From Gnetum montanum (lineage: Eukaryota > Streptophyta > Gnetopsida > Gnetales > Gnetaceae), in assembly GCA_015680685.1 (NCBI GenBank), contig MNCI01003051.1:322307-386306 (forward strand): a stretch of DNA of 64,000 nt, given 5' to 3'. Below the pieces are notes generated by a model that saw only the letters and a list, made by a program, of their open reading frames with translations, was not told the DNA's origin and made no database searches. The translations under genes and the position numbers were made by a program. Shown one piece after another: positions 35,485 through 46,851 of the stretch; the stretch's first letter is position 1, and each line of letters starts with the position of its first letter.

Positions 35485-35503
35485 TTGGCGTTGTTGCCAA
35501 GGA
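35485..35503 (+). promoter_or_regulatory. Decayed primer-binding site, tRNA-Asp type
   Basis: TTGGCGTTGTTGCCAAGGAC follows the 5' LTR. Athila-type elements use TGGCGCCGTTGCCGGGGA, complementary to the 3' end of plant tRNA-Asp. The differences are C-to-T and G-to-A changes, as expected from decay of methylated cytosines. Confidence 0.7.
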
Positions 35504-35617
35504 CGGTGCTAGTTATCTAGATTAGTTATATCATACAAGATCGCTGTAACAAAGTATTAACAATATATTTTTTAGAAAAGACATTAATTTTAATTAAGTC
35601 ACACACAACCCACAACA

Positions 35618-36960
35618 ATGTCTCTCTCATAAAACAACGATAACACAACAACTAGTGAGGCCATTCATTGGAGAACCAACGAAATTTATGATGAAGAAGA
35701 AGTTTGAAGTACGCAATCTTATGCAAGAGTTTCATATGTTCATGGACACCCCAAAGATACTCAAGGACTCTTGTCATCCATCTCAAGCACCTCTAGTGAG
35801 GATGGGACATCCCATAGAATGAGGGGGTCCGTAAGGCCTAGGACCTTCTCAATGGTTAGGAAGAATACATTAGGAGATGATTGGGAGACTTACAAAAGTT
35901 ATGACAAGTCTTCCAGTTCTCTCTCTTCCTTTGCTCTTTCAATGTCAGGTTGTGACATGGATGAGTATTTCTCAAGGGGTTGGTGTAGAAATAAAAATCG
36001 AACCCACAGGCAAAATCAGGAACGCCAACATGAACAAAGACAACATCATCCCAACTCACAAACTCACAACCTACTTAGTGATGATGAACTTTTGTTGGCC
36101 AATAAGAGCCTAATGCATGTAATAGAGGTTGTTCAAATATCCCACAGGCATCGTAAGGAAAGCTATCTACCCAGGCTTAATTTAAACAACTTTCCCAAGT
36201 TTTTAGGAGGCTATGATTTAGATATGCAACATCATTTACAAGCCTTCTACGACGCCTGTGCATGGAACAATATTGATAATGGGTGACAAAGACTTAAGCT
36301 TTTTCCTATGACACTTGTTGGCCAAGCAAAAGTATGGTACAGGTCTTTCAAGCTGAAATCAATTGGCCATTGGCCGACAATGGTAGAACTCTTTAATGAA
36401 AGATATCAAACCTGTGCAAGAGTGTCAACCTTGAGGAGACAAATCCAAGAGTGGAAACAAGGGCAACATGAACCCTTGGACGTGGCCTTAGAAAGATATT
36501 ACTCACTGTTAAACAACTACCCAAGCCATGGGTTCTTTGAGGAAAGGCTAATGTATCACATCATGGATAGGCTCCATAATGAAACAAGGGAGACCCTAGG
36601 GATGTATGGCCTAGGTCAATTGTATGAACTATGAACCCACAAATTATAAGAGCTTATTAAGAAGGTAGCAAAAGAAGAAGGAGAGATAGCCAAATGGGAG
36701 AATGTTGAAAGATCACAACAGTACCAAACTCTTAAAGTAACGAAGGTCCATAATCATGAGGAGGAGAAATCAACTCACCGTTAGGAGGTGGAACCATCTC
36801 CATCTTTACCAATACTAAAATCACTAGATGAAATTGAGGCAAAGATTAATAAGATGATGAAATGGGTACATGAAAAATGTAGAGAATATGCAAATATTAT
36901 CGGAGGTAAAACTACACACGATCACTTTGACACCCAGAATAAATAGAGGATGCCAAACTA
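35618..36960 (+). pseudogene. Gag of copy C
   Basis: One frame from ATG at 35618 carries a Ser-rich N-terminus, then the retrotransposon gag core: LNLNNFPKFLGGYDLDMQHH, FPMTLVGQAKVWYRSFKL, ELFNERYQTCARVSTLRRQI, QGQHEPLDVALERYYSL and HGFFEERLMYHIMDRL. It continues into a charged region (KKVAKEEGEIAKWENVE). Early stops at 35630 and 35702 and a TGA at 36284-36286 interrupt it. The last sits in DNG*QRLKLFP where other gags have Arg, a likely CGA-to-TGA change. A Cys/His segment (YQCDVCLYNHPKGQY) further on may be a degraded zinc knuckle. It would form the virus-like particle. Confidence 0.8.
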
Positions 36961-37469
36961 AGAAATAGGACAAAACACCATTCGATAACCGGAAAGAAGG
37001 GCTAAAGGAAATAAGGATAGGGGCCCAACTACAAATCAAAAGTATCAATGCGATGTTTGCCTGTACAATCACCCCAAAGGCCAATACCTAATCTTGTCAC
37101 ATCTACATGAGCATTGGGGAAGAATGCTACATTCGGATTTTGTATAGAAGTACTGTGTTCAACCGTAGTGGCAAAATCCTCAGTCGTGGGGGAGACCGTC
37201 GCCAAACTGGCCTCAACCTTCATATGCCTCGACATCAAGTGCTTATTATGTTCAACACCCTATTTCTCCAACTGGATTAACATCCTTTGCTTCACCCAAA
37301 TCATTTAAATTATTTATTGAAGTCACTTGATCAAATTGGGCCTGACATTAAAAATTTTAGGGGGATTTCCTTGAAAATTTCTAACTCTGAAATCACACTA
37401 AGCAAGAATTCAAAATTCATTAAAGGCAATGAGTAAGGTATAAGATAATTAAATTTTGTTAAATGACCT

Positions 37470-37499
37470 TACTAACAATTGATCCCACTGTGATTACAG
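37470..37499 (+). promoter_or_regulatory. Branch-point and 3' splice acceptor before ORF3, copy C
   Basis: TTACTAAC is followed about 20 nt later by GTGATTACAG and immediately by the ORF3 ATG. It matches the signal at 21-52 in copy A. The match to a textbook branch point plus AG suggests that ORF3 is translated from a spliced RNA. The donor has not been identified. Confidence 0.5.
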
Positions 37500-40296
37500 A
37501 TGATCCCTAAACGAGGACAACATGGATGACCCTCTCAAGGTGCATCCAAATGTCCAAGGAAAGGCAGAGGTCAAAGACCTTCCGTACAACATGCAGAAAA
37601 GAGGCATAATCATTTAGCATTCATCAAGAAACCCCTGTTACTGTATAATCCAGGCAAGTAGAAGGTGGAGAAGGGAGGGCACCTGAACAAGGACAATATT
37701 TCACGTTGTCCCTAGAATGCATTTAGGAAATTCGGGAAAGGTCCACATCAACTGCAGTGATCGTGGAACTTAATTTTGGACCTTTTACTGAATTTGCCCC
37801 TGAGTTGGTCAAAGATCAACTCAAAGGATCTCCACTATGGCCTGTCCTCTTGAAAAGGAGAATGGTATTTGGGAGAAACTTATCAATTTTGGCATAATAA
37901 AGAGAAAGGCACCATCATTGACATTGGTGCGGTTTCAGTTGATTTCTCCATGAAGGCCATTGTGGAAGTTCTGAATCTTCTGAATACAGGGCCCAAAGTT
38001 GCTCATCTGTCCACCCACTCTGATGCTGATGCACGAAAAGTATGGCTAAAGAGGATGTATGACAAGGAGGACAAAACATATGGGGAACTCACCCTTGAAG
38101 AGAGAATCTATTTCAAAATTGGCATCTATCACATCTTCCCAACGAAGGGACTAAACATAATATCCACCTATGCGGCTAGAGGAAGCGCAATCTTGATGGG
38201 CAAGGTTGATGCCAACTTGCCCCATTTATATCTAACAGAAATATTGAGGCAGTTCAAAGAACACAAGACATGAAAGTTTGCATTGCCCTTCCCTTGTCTA
38301 ATCAAGAAGCTATGTTGGCATGTTGGAATTCTGGGGTACACTAATGATGTCCTTAGAAAGGCTCAAAATGCTTCATATGCCAAATTAGTAACGCCACTAG
38401 CATCAAGAAAAGATGTTGGTGAGACACCAAAGCTTGAATAGGAGTAGACAGTTGGGCCCACTACACCTCAAATAGTAGGGCCTAGCTAACTTCTGGACAC
38501 AAGGCCCAGTCAACAATAAGAAGTAGTGCCTAGCACGTAGCCCACAGGATAGCAGGATCAATTGCCACCATTGTTGCAAGATTACCGAATGTCGATGAGC
38601 CATCTCAAGGCCATCGCAGAAATGGTCAGTTGGGGAAGTCGTGATGAAGCCAAACTTTTCAAGGTAATCGACGATGCTGTACAGCCCACGATCTCAATCG
38701 ATCATGCACAGGATGAGGTTTCGATACAAATAGAAGGAGGGGAGCCACATTGGTCATAATAGATTTCTAAGAATGCTGCATCATTTTAAGTACAATTGGA
38801 AACTAGTGAAGGTGCCACAGTGGTGATCATACAACACCAGGATGCAGTTGGAGCAGCAGAAGTGGTTGTGGACCATATCAAAGAGTCATTTAACGTATTT
38901 GTTGTGCCATTAGTAGATCTCACAAGAGCACGTGATGCTCAAGTTCTAGTTGATACCTTGATGACTCTTGCAGAACATGAGGATGCTCTGGATTGTTTGC
39001 TGCAAATAGGATAAGTAATGACGTCCCTGTTTGACATCCCCCAAGTTGTCATAGCAGCACAATCAGACCTCATTTCTATGAAGGGAAATTTGGTCATGGT
39101 TGAGGTTAGGGCCGAACATGTAGAAAATGAGTTGAGAAGACTCCAGGAGAAGTTTGTTGCCCTACAAGCTACATAGCAGGATCTATCCCAACTTATTCTA
39201 GCCGACCAGCTAGAATTATTTAGGATAGAGCAATTGAATAAATTATTAGAGGATAATAAAAGGGTAGCAATGGAAAAAGTGAAGGCGGATTGGGATGCTT
39301 CAAAAGCATAGGCTCAAACATATGCATATGCAAAAGCACTCAAAGCCTTACAGGAAGGAAATAAGCTCCTTGTTGCCAAAAATCTTTGGTTGATAACAAT
39401 TGAAAAACAAAAGAATGTTCTCAAGGAAAATTTTTAGCAAATGCAACAACAACTAATAAGGGTCAACTAAGACATGAATCGCTTAGCTAGAGAGAACAGG
39501 ATCCTCTCAATGGAGGAGGTACGTGCCATTTGTTAGAAGATGACCATTAAAATAAGCACATGGAAAAATGATGTTAAGTGACATGAAAAATTGAAGGAGC
39601 ATTTCTAGACTATGTGGGGATGTATAAGCAGATCATTGAAAAAGAAATCCATATGGCTAAGACCCACATCAATTCTTTTAGTGCTTAAAACACTGATTGG
39701 CAGGCCATATTGGACACTTACGCCTTCGCCCACCAAGCAAAATTAAAGAGTCGAGACTTGCAGATCTTGGATCTCACTGAATACATGGAGTTGGCAAACC
39801 TGCAATATGCCATCTTGGTCATGTTAATAGTAGGATGCTTGAGGACCAAGTTGGAAAAGTAGGTAGCTACCACCTACGCCAAATATGAAGCAGAATTTGC
39901 TAAACACAAAAAGACACTACAAAAATTGGAGGTAGTAAATTCTAAGTCAAAGGTGGTAAAAGCTAGCTACCAAAGTTAGAAAGATGTTATAGTAGATTTG
40001 GCTTGACGTCTCATAGATTATCAAGAATTAGAGACAAATCCAGAGCCTACAAGGGGGACTGATGACTATTTGTGGCTTGGTACATCAAAACCAATTAGAT
40101 GTTTCCGCAACTACCATGTCCATGGAAGGTGTCGACTCCATCAAATATTGGAACATCAACATGGATGGCACATGATCCCTGAATAGAGAAAGAAAAGCTT
40201 TAGGCGCTCCTTCAGAGGTATTCATTTCCAAAGCCTGGAGCACAAGATAAGAGGAAGAAGCCCATGGAGGAGCCATTGCCACCAAGAACCACATGA
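37500..40296 (+). pseudogene. ORF3 of copy C: globular domain plus coiled coil
   Basis: The ORF begins MIPKRGQHG and ends KKPMEEPLPPRTT, TGA. The N-terminal globular part includes GEWYLGETYQFWHNKEKG, an intact 134-residue stretch (37869-38273) with ERIYFKIGIYHIFP and NIISTYAARGSAIL, and then FALPFPCLIKKLCWHVG. The last motif resembles the LPFPxLIxxLC box of plant proteins annotated as 'putative plant transposon protein' (Pfam Transposase_32, from memory). From about 39050 to 40060 the product is Leu/Lys/Glu/Gln-rich with heptads: ELRRLQEKFVALQ, ENRILSMEEV, EYMELANLQYAILVMLIVG, KYEAEFAKHKKTLQKLEVV. About 15 stops or shifts interrupt it. It sits where Athila elements carry an env-like gene, but I see no clear signal peptide or fusion region. 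Function unknown. Confidence 0.7.
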
Positions 40297-40484
40297 GTTC
40301 CAACAATTTTGTGTTATATATTTTGTGTTGGTGTCCTGATTTTGTATTCTGTTAAGTCCCACACTATGGCATAAAGAAATCCATAGTTAGTCCATAATCC
40401 CATATCTATCCATTGTGTAATTAAATGAGCTTGTTCCTCATTTTGTTTGACTTAGGGATAGTTTTTTATTTAGTCATGGGGGTA

Positions 40485-41348
40485 TGATGAATTGCGGTTT
40501 GCTAGGCCCTGATATCAGGTACACGATATTGGGTACGTGATACCATAGCCTGGATATGATATCGTCTACACAATATCATGATTCTTGTTTTAGCCTATAA
40601 ATATAACATTTAGGTGCATAGGGAAGGAGGAATCGGTAAGTCTTTAGGGTCGAGTCCTTTTGTCAATTTTTAGTTGATTTTCAGTTCCTTTTCCAAGTGC
40701 ATGCTCACAGTGTGATGCTTGTAATTGTACGGAACCTTTGTTCTAGTGTGACGTACTTGGACACGCACACAATTGGCAATAAAGATCGAGATTACTTCAT
40801 TGTTGCAGCATTCACTTAATTTCTAATTATTTAATTGTTGATTATTATTTATTATTTTCTTAGTTAATATTTCTTTATTGTCATTGACTATTTCTATTGA
40901 TAATGCGAAATGGGTACATCTTAATCACGAGCATTAAAGTGTAACTACATGGTAACCCAATAGTGTATCCAGTAGTGCTTCAAGTGATGTGCACTTGGTA
41001 ATCTTAGAAGTAGTACATGAAGTCCAAGATGCGTACAAATGATTAAGGATAGATGCTCATCGCACTTAGGCTAGCTTAGATCTTACTTCATATTGCTTAT
41101 TAGCTTAATCAAGATTATTTCTCATTGTCTTTAGGAGTAGCATAGTGTTAGGAATCACATCATACACCTCACTTTGGAGTAAACCATACATGACAAAGCA
41201 AATACTAGTCTAGGTGGGAAGACAATGAACTGTGATCAACGTATCACTATCTAGGTGCCACAACTAGTCCGTTTGAGGAGTTCGACCAAATCATGCGTAC
41301 ACGCTTGTATTTGTATGGTTGAGCATAGGGGTACCTCACTGCTGATCA
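40485..41348 (+). repeat. 3' LTR of copy C
   Basis: It follows a short purine run (ATGGGGGTA) and runs from TGATGAATTGCGG to GCTGATCA, with TATAAATA near 40596 and GATATC-type words upstream. The TSD ACCTT follows directly. Confidence 0.85.
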
Positions 41349-43283
41349 ACCTTATTAAATTGAGTAAAATTTAACATGGGATTAGATCAAGGGAAAGGTA
41401 AAAAGCAAGACCAAGAAAGGGTTCCATGAAGAAGAAGAAAGATGAGAATATAGATCACCTTACAAATTCCATATATAATATGTCATTAAAGGAGGAAGAT
41501 AATAACTTCCTAGGATCTTTGGTAAATAAATTATCGTAAAAGATACATAGAAGTTTATAATGAAGAATACATGACTTAGGCATAAAGAATGTAAATAATT
41601 CTATGAGCAAGTCGAGTGTGGCATGTAGTATCCAATTTGAATTTTAGACTTTATAATGATTTAGAAAAAGAAACAAAATGATATGGGCTTAAGTGTTTTG
41701 TTTACAAGTGTTTTCAAGGAAGTATCTCACTTGATTTATAGTATAGAAATAACAACAAAAATCTAGAGGTATCTATATCAAATGTTTGGTAGCCTAGACC
41801 AAACTAGGAAGGACGACTTTTTCGTAAGCTAAGAATAATGAAAATGGGGACAAATAAAAAATTGAAAAATTTTATCAAGGATATGAAATTGATTATACTT
41901 GAACTAGAATTTGGAGGTGAGAAAGTTAAAGATGAAGAGAGAATATGTTGCCTAGTAAAGACATAACTTAAACAATACAAAGCCTTTACTCAACCTTTGG
42001 ATGCACTTGGAGAAAGACTAAACTTTTCAACCTTGATTGCCCAACTCCAATTATAGGAAATCATCATGGAGGTTGAGTAGAAAATGGATATCACAGAACA
42101 TGTCATGTATACTCTAAGAAATAAATAAATAAGGATGACAATGGATACCTAAATTATTTAATAGAAGGAATTGGGAACAAATATCTCCTAATGAAATAAG
42201 GGGGCAAAAAGGCTATTTCATATATGGTAGAAAGAGTCATGAACTTATGGATTATTGGGTTAATCTAAAATATCCTAGATCTATTGTAGTCGAGAAAGGA
42301 TTTATGAAGAGAAGAATGGATAGATAGAATCAACAAAAAAATGATAATAATAGTAACTATCAAATGAATGAAGCTAATCTACTAGAGGATGAAGTTGTCT
42401 CCATACTAAAAGATATTACAATCCAAGATTCAATTATGAAAGTTGAACACAATACATGGTATATAGACTTTCATTGTTCAAGCCATTTATTTAGGAATTA
42501 AAATTTATTTCAGAACTTATGTATTGTTAATGCTGAAGAAGCCACTTCACCGATTGAAGTTATTTATACGTACAAGGGAATTAGTGACATTAGTATGAAG
42601 ATTGCCAATCAATCCGTCCAAACTATGAATGTATATTATACACAACCTTAAAAGGACATAATCTTCTTTTAGTCTTTGAATTGGTGAAATTTGGACATAA
42701 GGTTGCTTTTGAACAAGATCAAAAGAAAAATGCAAGATGCACTATATTGGAAGATAGAACCCAAAGGAAGTTAGCAGAAAGAAAAGAAACAAATGGTGTA
42801 TTTAAGTTGCACCCTACATGAGAGGTGATCTATGTTATGACTCACAAAACTAATGAGAATAAATTATGGCCTGCAAGACTTGGACACATGAATAAAAGCT
42901 ACATGCAGATATTGCAATATGCCTCAATAGGCTTTCTCCATTTGAACTTAAATTGGGAGATGTTTTGCAACTCTTATGCTATAGGAAAACAAACAAGATT
43001 AAATTTTTCTTCGATATGAAGAATAATAGCTAAATCAAATTTAGAGATTATACACTCTAATGTTGGCTTCTATGGAAATGTAACTTCATTAGGAGGAACT
43101 AAGTACTTTGTGACCTATATTGATGATTTCACTTATAAAGTATGGATATATATTATTTAGTCCAATATATATTATTTAAGACCTTTAAGGAATTTAAGAC
43201 CTTGGTGGCAACAACAATCTGATTTCCCCATCATGAAGTTACGAATTGATAATGGAACAAAGTACGCAAGTAGAGAGTTTTCA

Positions 43284-43397
43284 AAATGCCTTAAGAAAAA
43301 AGGAATGATTCATATGAAAACTACTCATTGTTCAAAACAAAAATGCCTTAAGAAAAAAGGAATTATTCATATGAAAACTGCTCCTTATTGTTCAAAA
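43284..43397. repeat. 57-bp tandem duplication in the copia integrase
   Basis: AAATGCCTTAAGAAAAAAGG repeats with a 57-bp period, giving KCLKKKGMIHMKTTHCSKQ and then KCLKKKGIIHMKTAPYCSKQ in frame. Intact copia integrases have this segment once. Confidence 0.8.
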
Positions 43398-43909
43398 CAA
43401 AAGAGAGTTGTGGAGGAAAAGAACAGAACCATTGGAAAGATGATGCAATGAACGTTGGCTTAATTTCAACTTGATAATGCCTTTTGGGGAGAAGCATAAG
43501 GATTGTCATTCATATTATTAATAGGTATTCCATAATGTATTTACGGTTTTCTTGTCCAAATACTATTTCAAATGGTTGTAAGCCTAAACTTACTCATCTA
43601 CATGTGTCTGGGTGTTGAGTCTACTACCATGTACCATTGATAACTAGTTTTAGTCCTAAGGTAATAGAAAGATACTTTGTAAGATATAGAATTCATAAGA
43701 AAGAATATTGTATTTGGTATCTAGAACTTGAGAAGATGGTTGTTAGAAAGGATGTAACTTTCAATGAAGAAGAATTATTAGAAGAAAGGAAAACCTATGA
43801 AATTGGAGAACATAATTCATATGAAGATATGATTGATGAAAACAATTCCAAATCAAAATATTAAGATCAAGACTATGATTTTCAAGAAACATTTATGAAC
43901 TAAAATGAA

Positions 43910-44560
43910 TAGCAAAAACTAAAGCTATTCCTAAGGACACTCATTAAGAAAGCTAAAAGTTAGTACCGGTCCTTAGAACCAGAATTAATTAGATGATGGA
44001 ATAAAATGCTTGAACTCTTTAATGACAAGTATTAAATGTACTTCCGAGTGTAGAATCTAAGGAAGTAAATCCAAGGGTGGAGACAAGGAACACATGAATC
44101 CTTGGATGCGGACATGGATAGATATTATTCTTTGTTTCATAGGTGCCTAGGCCATGGATTTTCTCAACAAGAGCAACCCTACCATATCATAGATGGACTC
44201 TAGACAGAAATGAGAACTCTTGGGGTCAATGCTGAAAGGAGACTTTTAGAACTAAGGGTCCATCAGATCCAAAGGATGATTGAGCAAGTGGCCAAAGAAG
44301 AAGGTAAGTTGAGAAAAAGGGAATGTGCTAAGAAGTACAACTAGAACCCTTCCATTTGAAAAAGGGAAGTTCAATTTTGTGACAACGAGGACGAGGCACC
44401 ACTTGATGAAGTGGTGCAACGTAAAACCTTGCTGATCCAAAAATTTGTTTATGAAATATCAACCAAGGTAGACAAAATGTGGGCTTCTTTAGATGAAAAT
44501 TCTAAACTACTCTTTGAATCGTAGAAGAGTCCAAAGAAAAAGGTAGTGGTTGTGATCAAA
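43910..44560 (+). pseudogene. Athila-like gag fragment inside the copia element
   Basis: Between the copia integrase and RT lies sequence homologous to the gag of copy C. MLELFNDKY corresponds to MVELFNERY, GTHESLDADMDRYYSLF to GQHEPLDVALERYYSLL, GHGFSQQEQPYHIIDGL to SHGFFEERLMYHIMDRL, and QVAKEEGKLRKRE to KVAKEEGEIAKWE. Upstream, the KLKLFLRTLIKKAKS-YRS segment matches RLKLFPMTLVGQAKVWYRS. Copia coding sequence resumes after it. Confidence 0.7.
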
Positions 44561-45230
44561 GGAGAATGAAAGAACTTGAACGTGCTAGCACATCAATGTC
44601 CACAAATGAAGATTATCCTACACGTGATATGAGTGCTGATGATGAAAAAGAAAATATAGTACTAAAAAAGTCCAAAGAATGGGATCAAACCATTAAGAGT
44701 GCAAGTGACTAGGAAAATTTAGATGTAAATGAGCCAAGACTTACAAGAAGTCAATAGTAGGAACTATGTGGTAATGATATCATTGCTAATGTTACAATGC
44801 CAAGTAAAGAAATTCCCAAGAGTGTGGTAGAGGCATTTACTATTGATCACTGGAAGAAGGCAATGGAGGCTGAAATTGTCATGATAGAAAAGAGAGAAGT
44901 TTGGGAGTTAGTTCCATGTCCTAAAAATCATCAACCTATTAAAAACCAGTGGGATTTTATGACTAAGCTTAAGGAGGATGGAACATTGGACAAATACAAG
45001 GTTGGACTAGAGGCTAAAGGTCTTTCCCTAGGTATAGATTTTGAGGAGACATTTACGTCCACTACTTGTATGGTCATCTTTCGAATAATAATCTCCTTAT
45101 CTGCCAAAATAAAATGGAAAATTTGTCAAATTGATGTTCAGTTAACTTTTTATATATAGAATTACAAGGAGAAATATATATAGAGTAATTAGGATTTTTA
45201 AGAGAAGAAAAGTTAGTATGCAAGTTATGA

Positions 45231-46154
45231 TAAATAATTTGTGGGTTGGCATTGGGTCATTCATGCTAGGTGGAATTCTTTTTTTTTTCCTACATGTTAA
45301 CCTAGGTAATTCTTGATGGGGTAACATACCCTAGATGTAAGGTCATTTATACATAAGCAATCAATGTTGATTATTTGTAAATAGACACTATATTTTGATA
45401 CCCAATTTGAAGAATATTCTAAGTTCAATGTTTTGTTAAGCTATTTAATGTTTTATTAATTTTTTAGAGTAGAGCAACAAATTGTTAGTCTTCTTGGTCT
45501 TATTAAGTATATGGAACCTATGTCCACACTATTTGATTCTTGTAGATGTTTTTTCTTTGTTGAAATCAATTTTTTAACTATAAAAAAGGACTTGGTATTG
45601 CAAGTAGGTGAGAAGATTTACTTTTAATTAATTACATATTATAAATTTTTTAATTCTTGTAACCTTTTTCATCATCATGAACATGTGTTTAATATTTTTC
45701 CTTTATTATTCAAGAAAAAAGATGTTGAGGAAAAGAGAATATGTTGAAGTTGAGGATTAAAAAAATAATTTGAATTATACAAAATTTAAAGTTAATGTTA
45801 ATAATAAGAATGATCAAATGACAATAATAAATCAAAGAAGATAGAAGCTTTTGTAAATATTTTTACATTTACTATAGGAAGTATTGGTTAGTTTGGATAG
45901 ATAGCTTATAAGGAAAATTTTCTTCATCTAAAAGGAATATTGTTAACTCAAAGAATAAAACTAATGTTGACAAGATGATTAAACTATTGGTAAACATTTG
46001 TTATGTAAGGTTAATAAAAAGTGACGAGATGATGATGATGAATTTGAGTTATCATTTTGGGTGACTCTAGCTTTTTTATAAATATTGTTATTTTGTTTGT
46101 TGCTACATCAAATCCTTTTGTTATTTTAGTTTAAGAATGGATGTTGAAAGTGAG
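45231..46154 (+). other. AT-rich spacer, nothing recognised
   Basis: About 0.9 kb of AT-rich sequence. It may include the rest of the copia element or its LTR, but no paired copy is visible in the window. Confidence 0.4.
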
Positions 46155-46851
46155 TGGTGAGTGGCGAGGTACCCCTACACTCAACCATACGAATATGAGC
46201 GTTTCACGTGCGATCCAGTTGAACTCCACAGATGGACTATTTGTGGTTATTCTTAGGTCGTAGTTCGCTGTCTTCCCACCTGGACTAGTATTAGCTTGTC
46301 ACATATGGTTTAGTCCAGAGTGAGGTGTATGATGTGTTTCTATACTAATTCTACACCTGGAGACAATGGAAAATAATATTAACTAAGCTAAGAGAGAGGG
46401 TGAGAGAGAATCTAAGCTAGCCTAAGTGCGATGAGCATCCGTCTCTCAATCATTTGTACACATATTGGACCTCATGCACGACTACCACTGGGATTACCAA
46501 GCGCAGATCCTAGGTACGCTACTGGGTTACCAAGTAGTCACACTTAAATGCTCGTGATCAAGTTGTACTCATTCCACGTTACTAGGAGATAAGGGTGAGA
46601 GATATTAACTAAGAAAGCAGTAAACAACAATTAAATAATTAATTAATTAAACTAAGTGAATGCTACAATGATGAANNNNNNNNNNNNNNNNNNNNNNNNN
46701 NNNNNNNNNNNNNNNNNNNNNNNNNNNNNACAGGGAAAGCCACCTCTTATTTATAGACATTGTGGCGGGCCGCGATATCGCGGCTGCTGCGATATCGCGA
46801 CTGCTGCGATATCACGACAACGATATCACAGCGCAAATTCATGACTCATCA
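46155..46851 (-). repeat. Solo LTR of the Athila-like family, copy E
   Basis: Read on the minus strand it starts TGATGAGTCATGAATTTGCG and ends CCACTCACCA. It carries four GATATC words (46770-46830), a CTATAAATAAGAGG TATA box and the shared 3' body (CTAGTCCAGGTGGGAAGACAGC). The flanks GTGAG (46150-46154) and GTGAT (46852-46856) agree at four of five positions, as a decayed TSD would. No internal region adjoins either end. A 54-nt N gap (46676-46729) lies inside. Confidence 0.75.
46676..46729. other. Assembly gap (54 N) within the solo LTR
   Basis: An unresolved run of N. It starts at the LTR position corresponding to the duplication around the single N at 1014 in copy A. Confidence 1.

Larger units (their letters stand above)
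34660..41348 (+). mobile_element. Complete Athila-like Ty3 element without pol, copy C
   Basis: The element has LTRs at 34660-35482 and 40485-41348, both starting TGATGAATTGCGGTTTGCTA. Perfect 5-bp TSDs (ACCTT) lie at 34655-34659 and 41349-41353. A primer site, gag, splice-acceptor-like signal and long ORF3 follow in order. Only about 0.2-0.5 kb separates gag from ORF3, so protease, RT, RNase H and integrase are all absent. The LTRs differ noticeably, so insertion is not recent. With no pol it must have depended on enzymes from another element. Confidence 0.9.
41380..45230 (+). mobile_element. Decayed Ty1/copia element
   Basis: Remnants occur in copia order. A gag-like region at 41750-42150 is followed by a protease box (TWYIDFHCSSHLF, from a D-S/T-G-type motif) near 42460. 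The GAG-pre-integrase part (KLWPARLGHMNKSYMQIL) lies at 42850-42910. Integrase pieces include LRIDNGTKYASREFSKCL (43236) and VVEEKNRTIGKMMQ. RT has WKKAMEAEIVMIEKREVWEL at 44845 and GIDFEETFTSTTCM, ending near GELQGEIYIE-like sequence at 45180. The RT YVDD box, RNase H and both LTRs are not visible. Stops are frequent. Confidence 0.75.

Noticed and set aside
46770-46830. Regularly spaced GATATC repeats considered as a CRISPR-like array
   Set aside because: The repeats are 6-10 bp in a plant LTR U3, and the spacers are themselves repeated; no cas genes.
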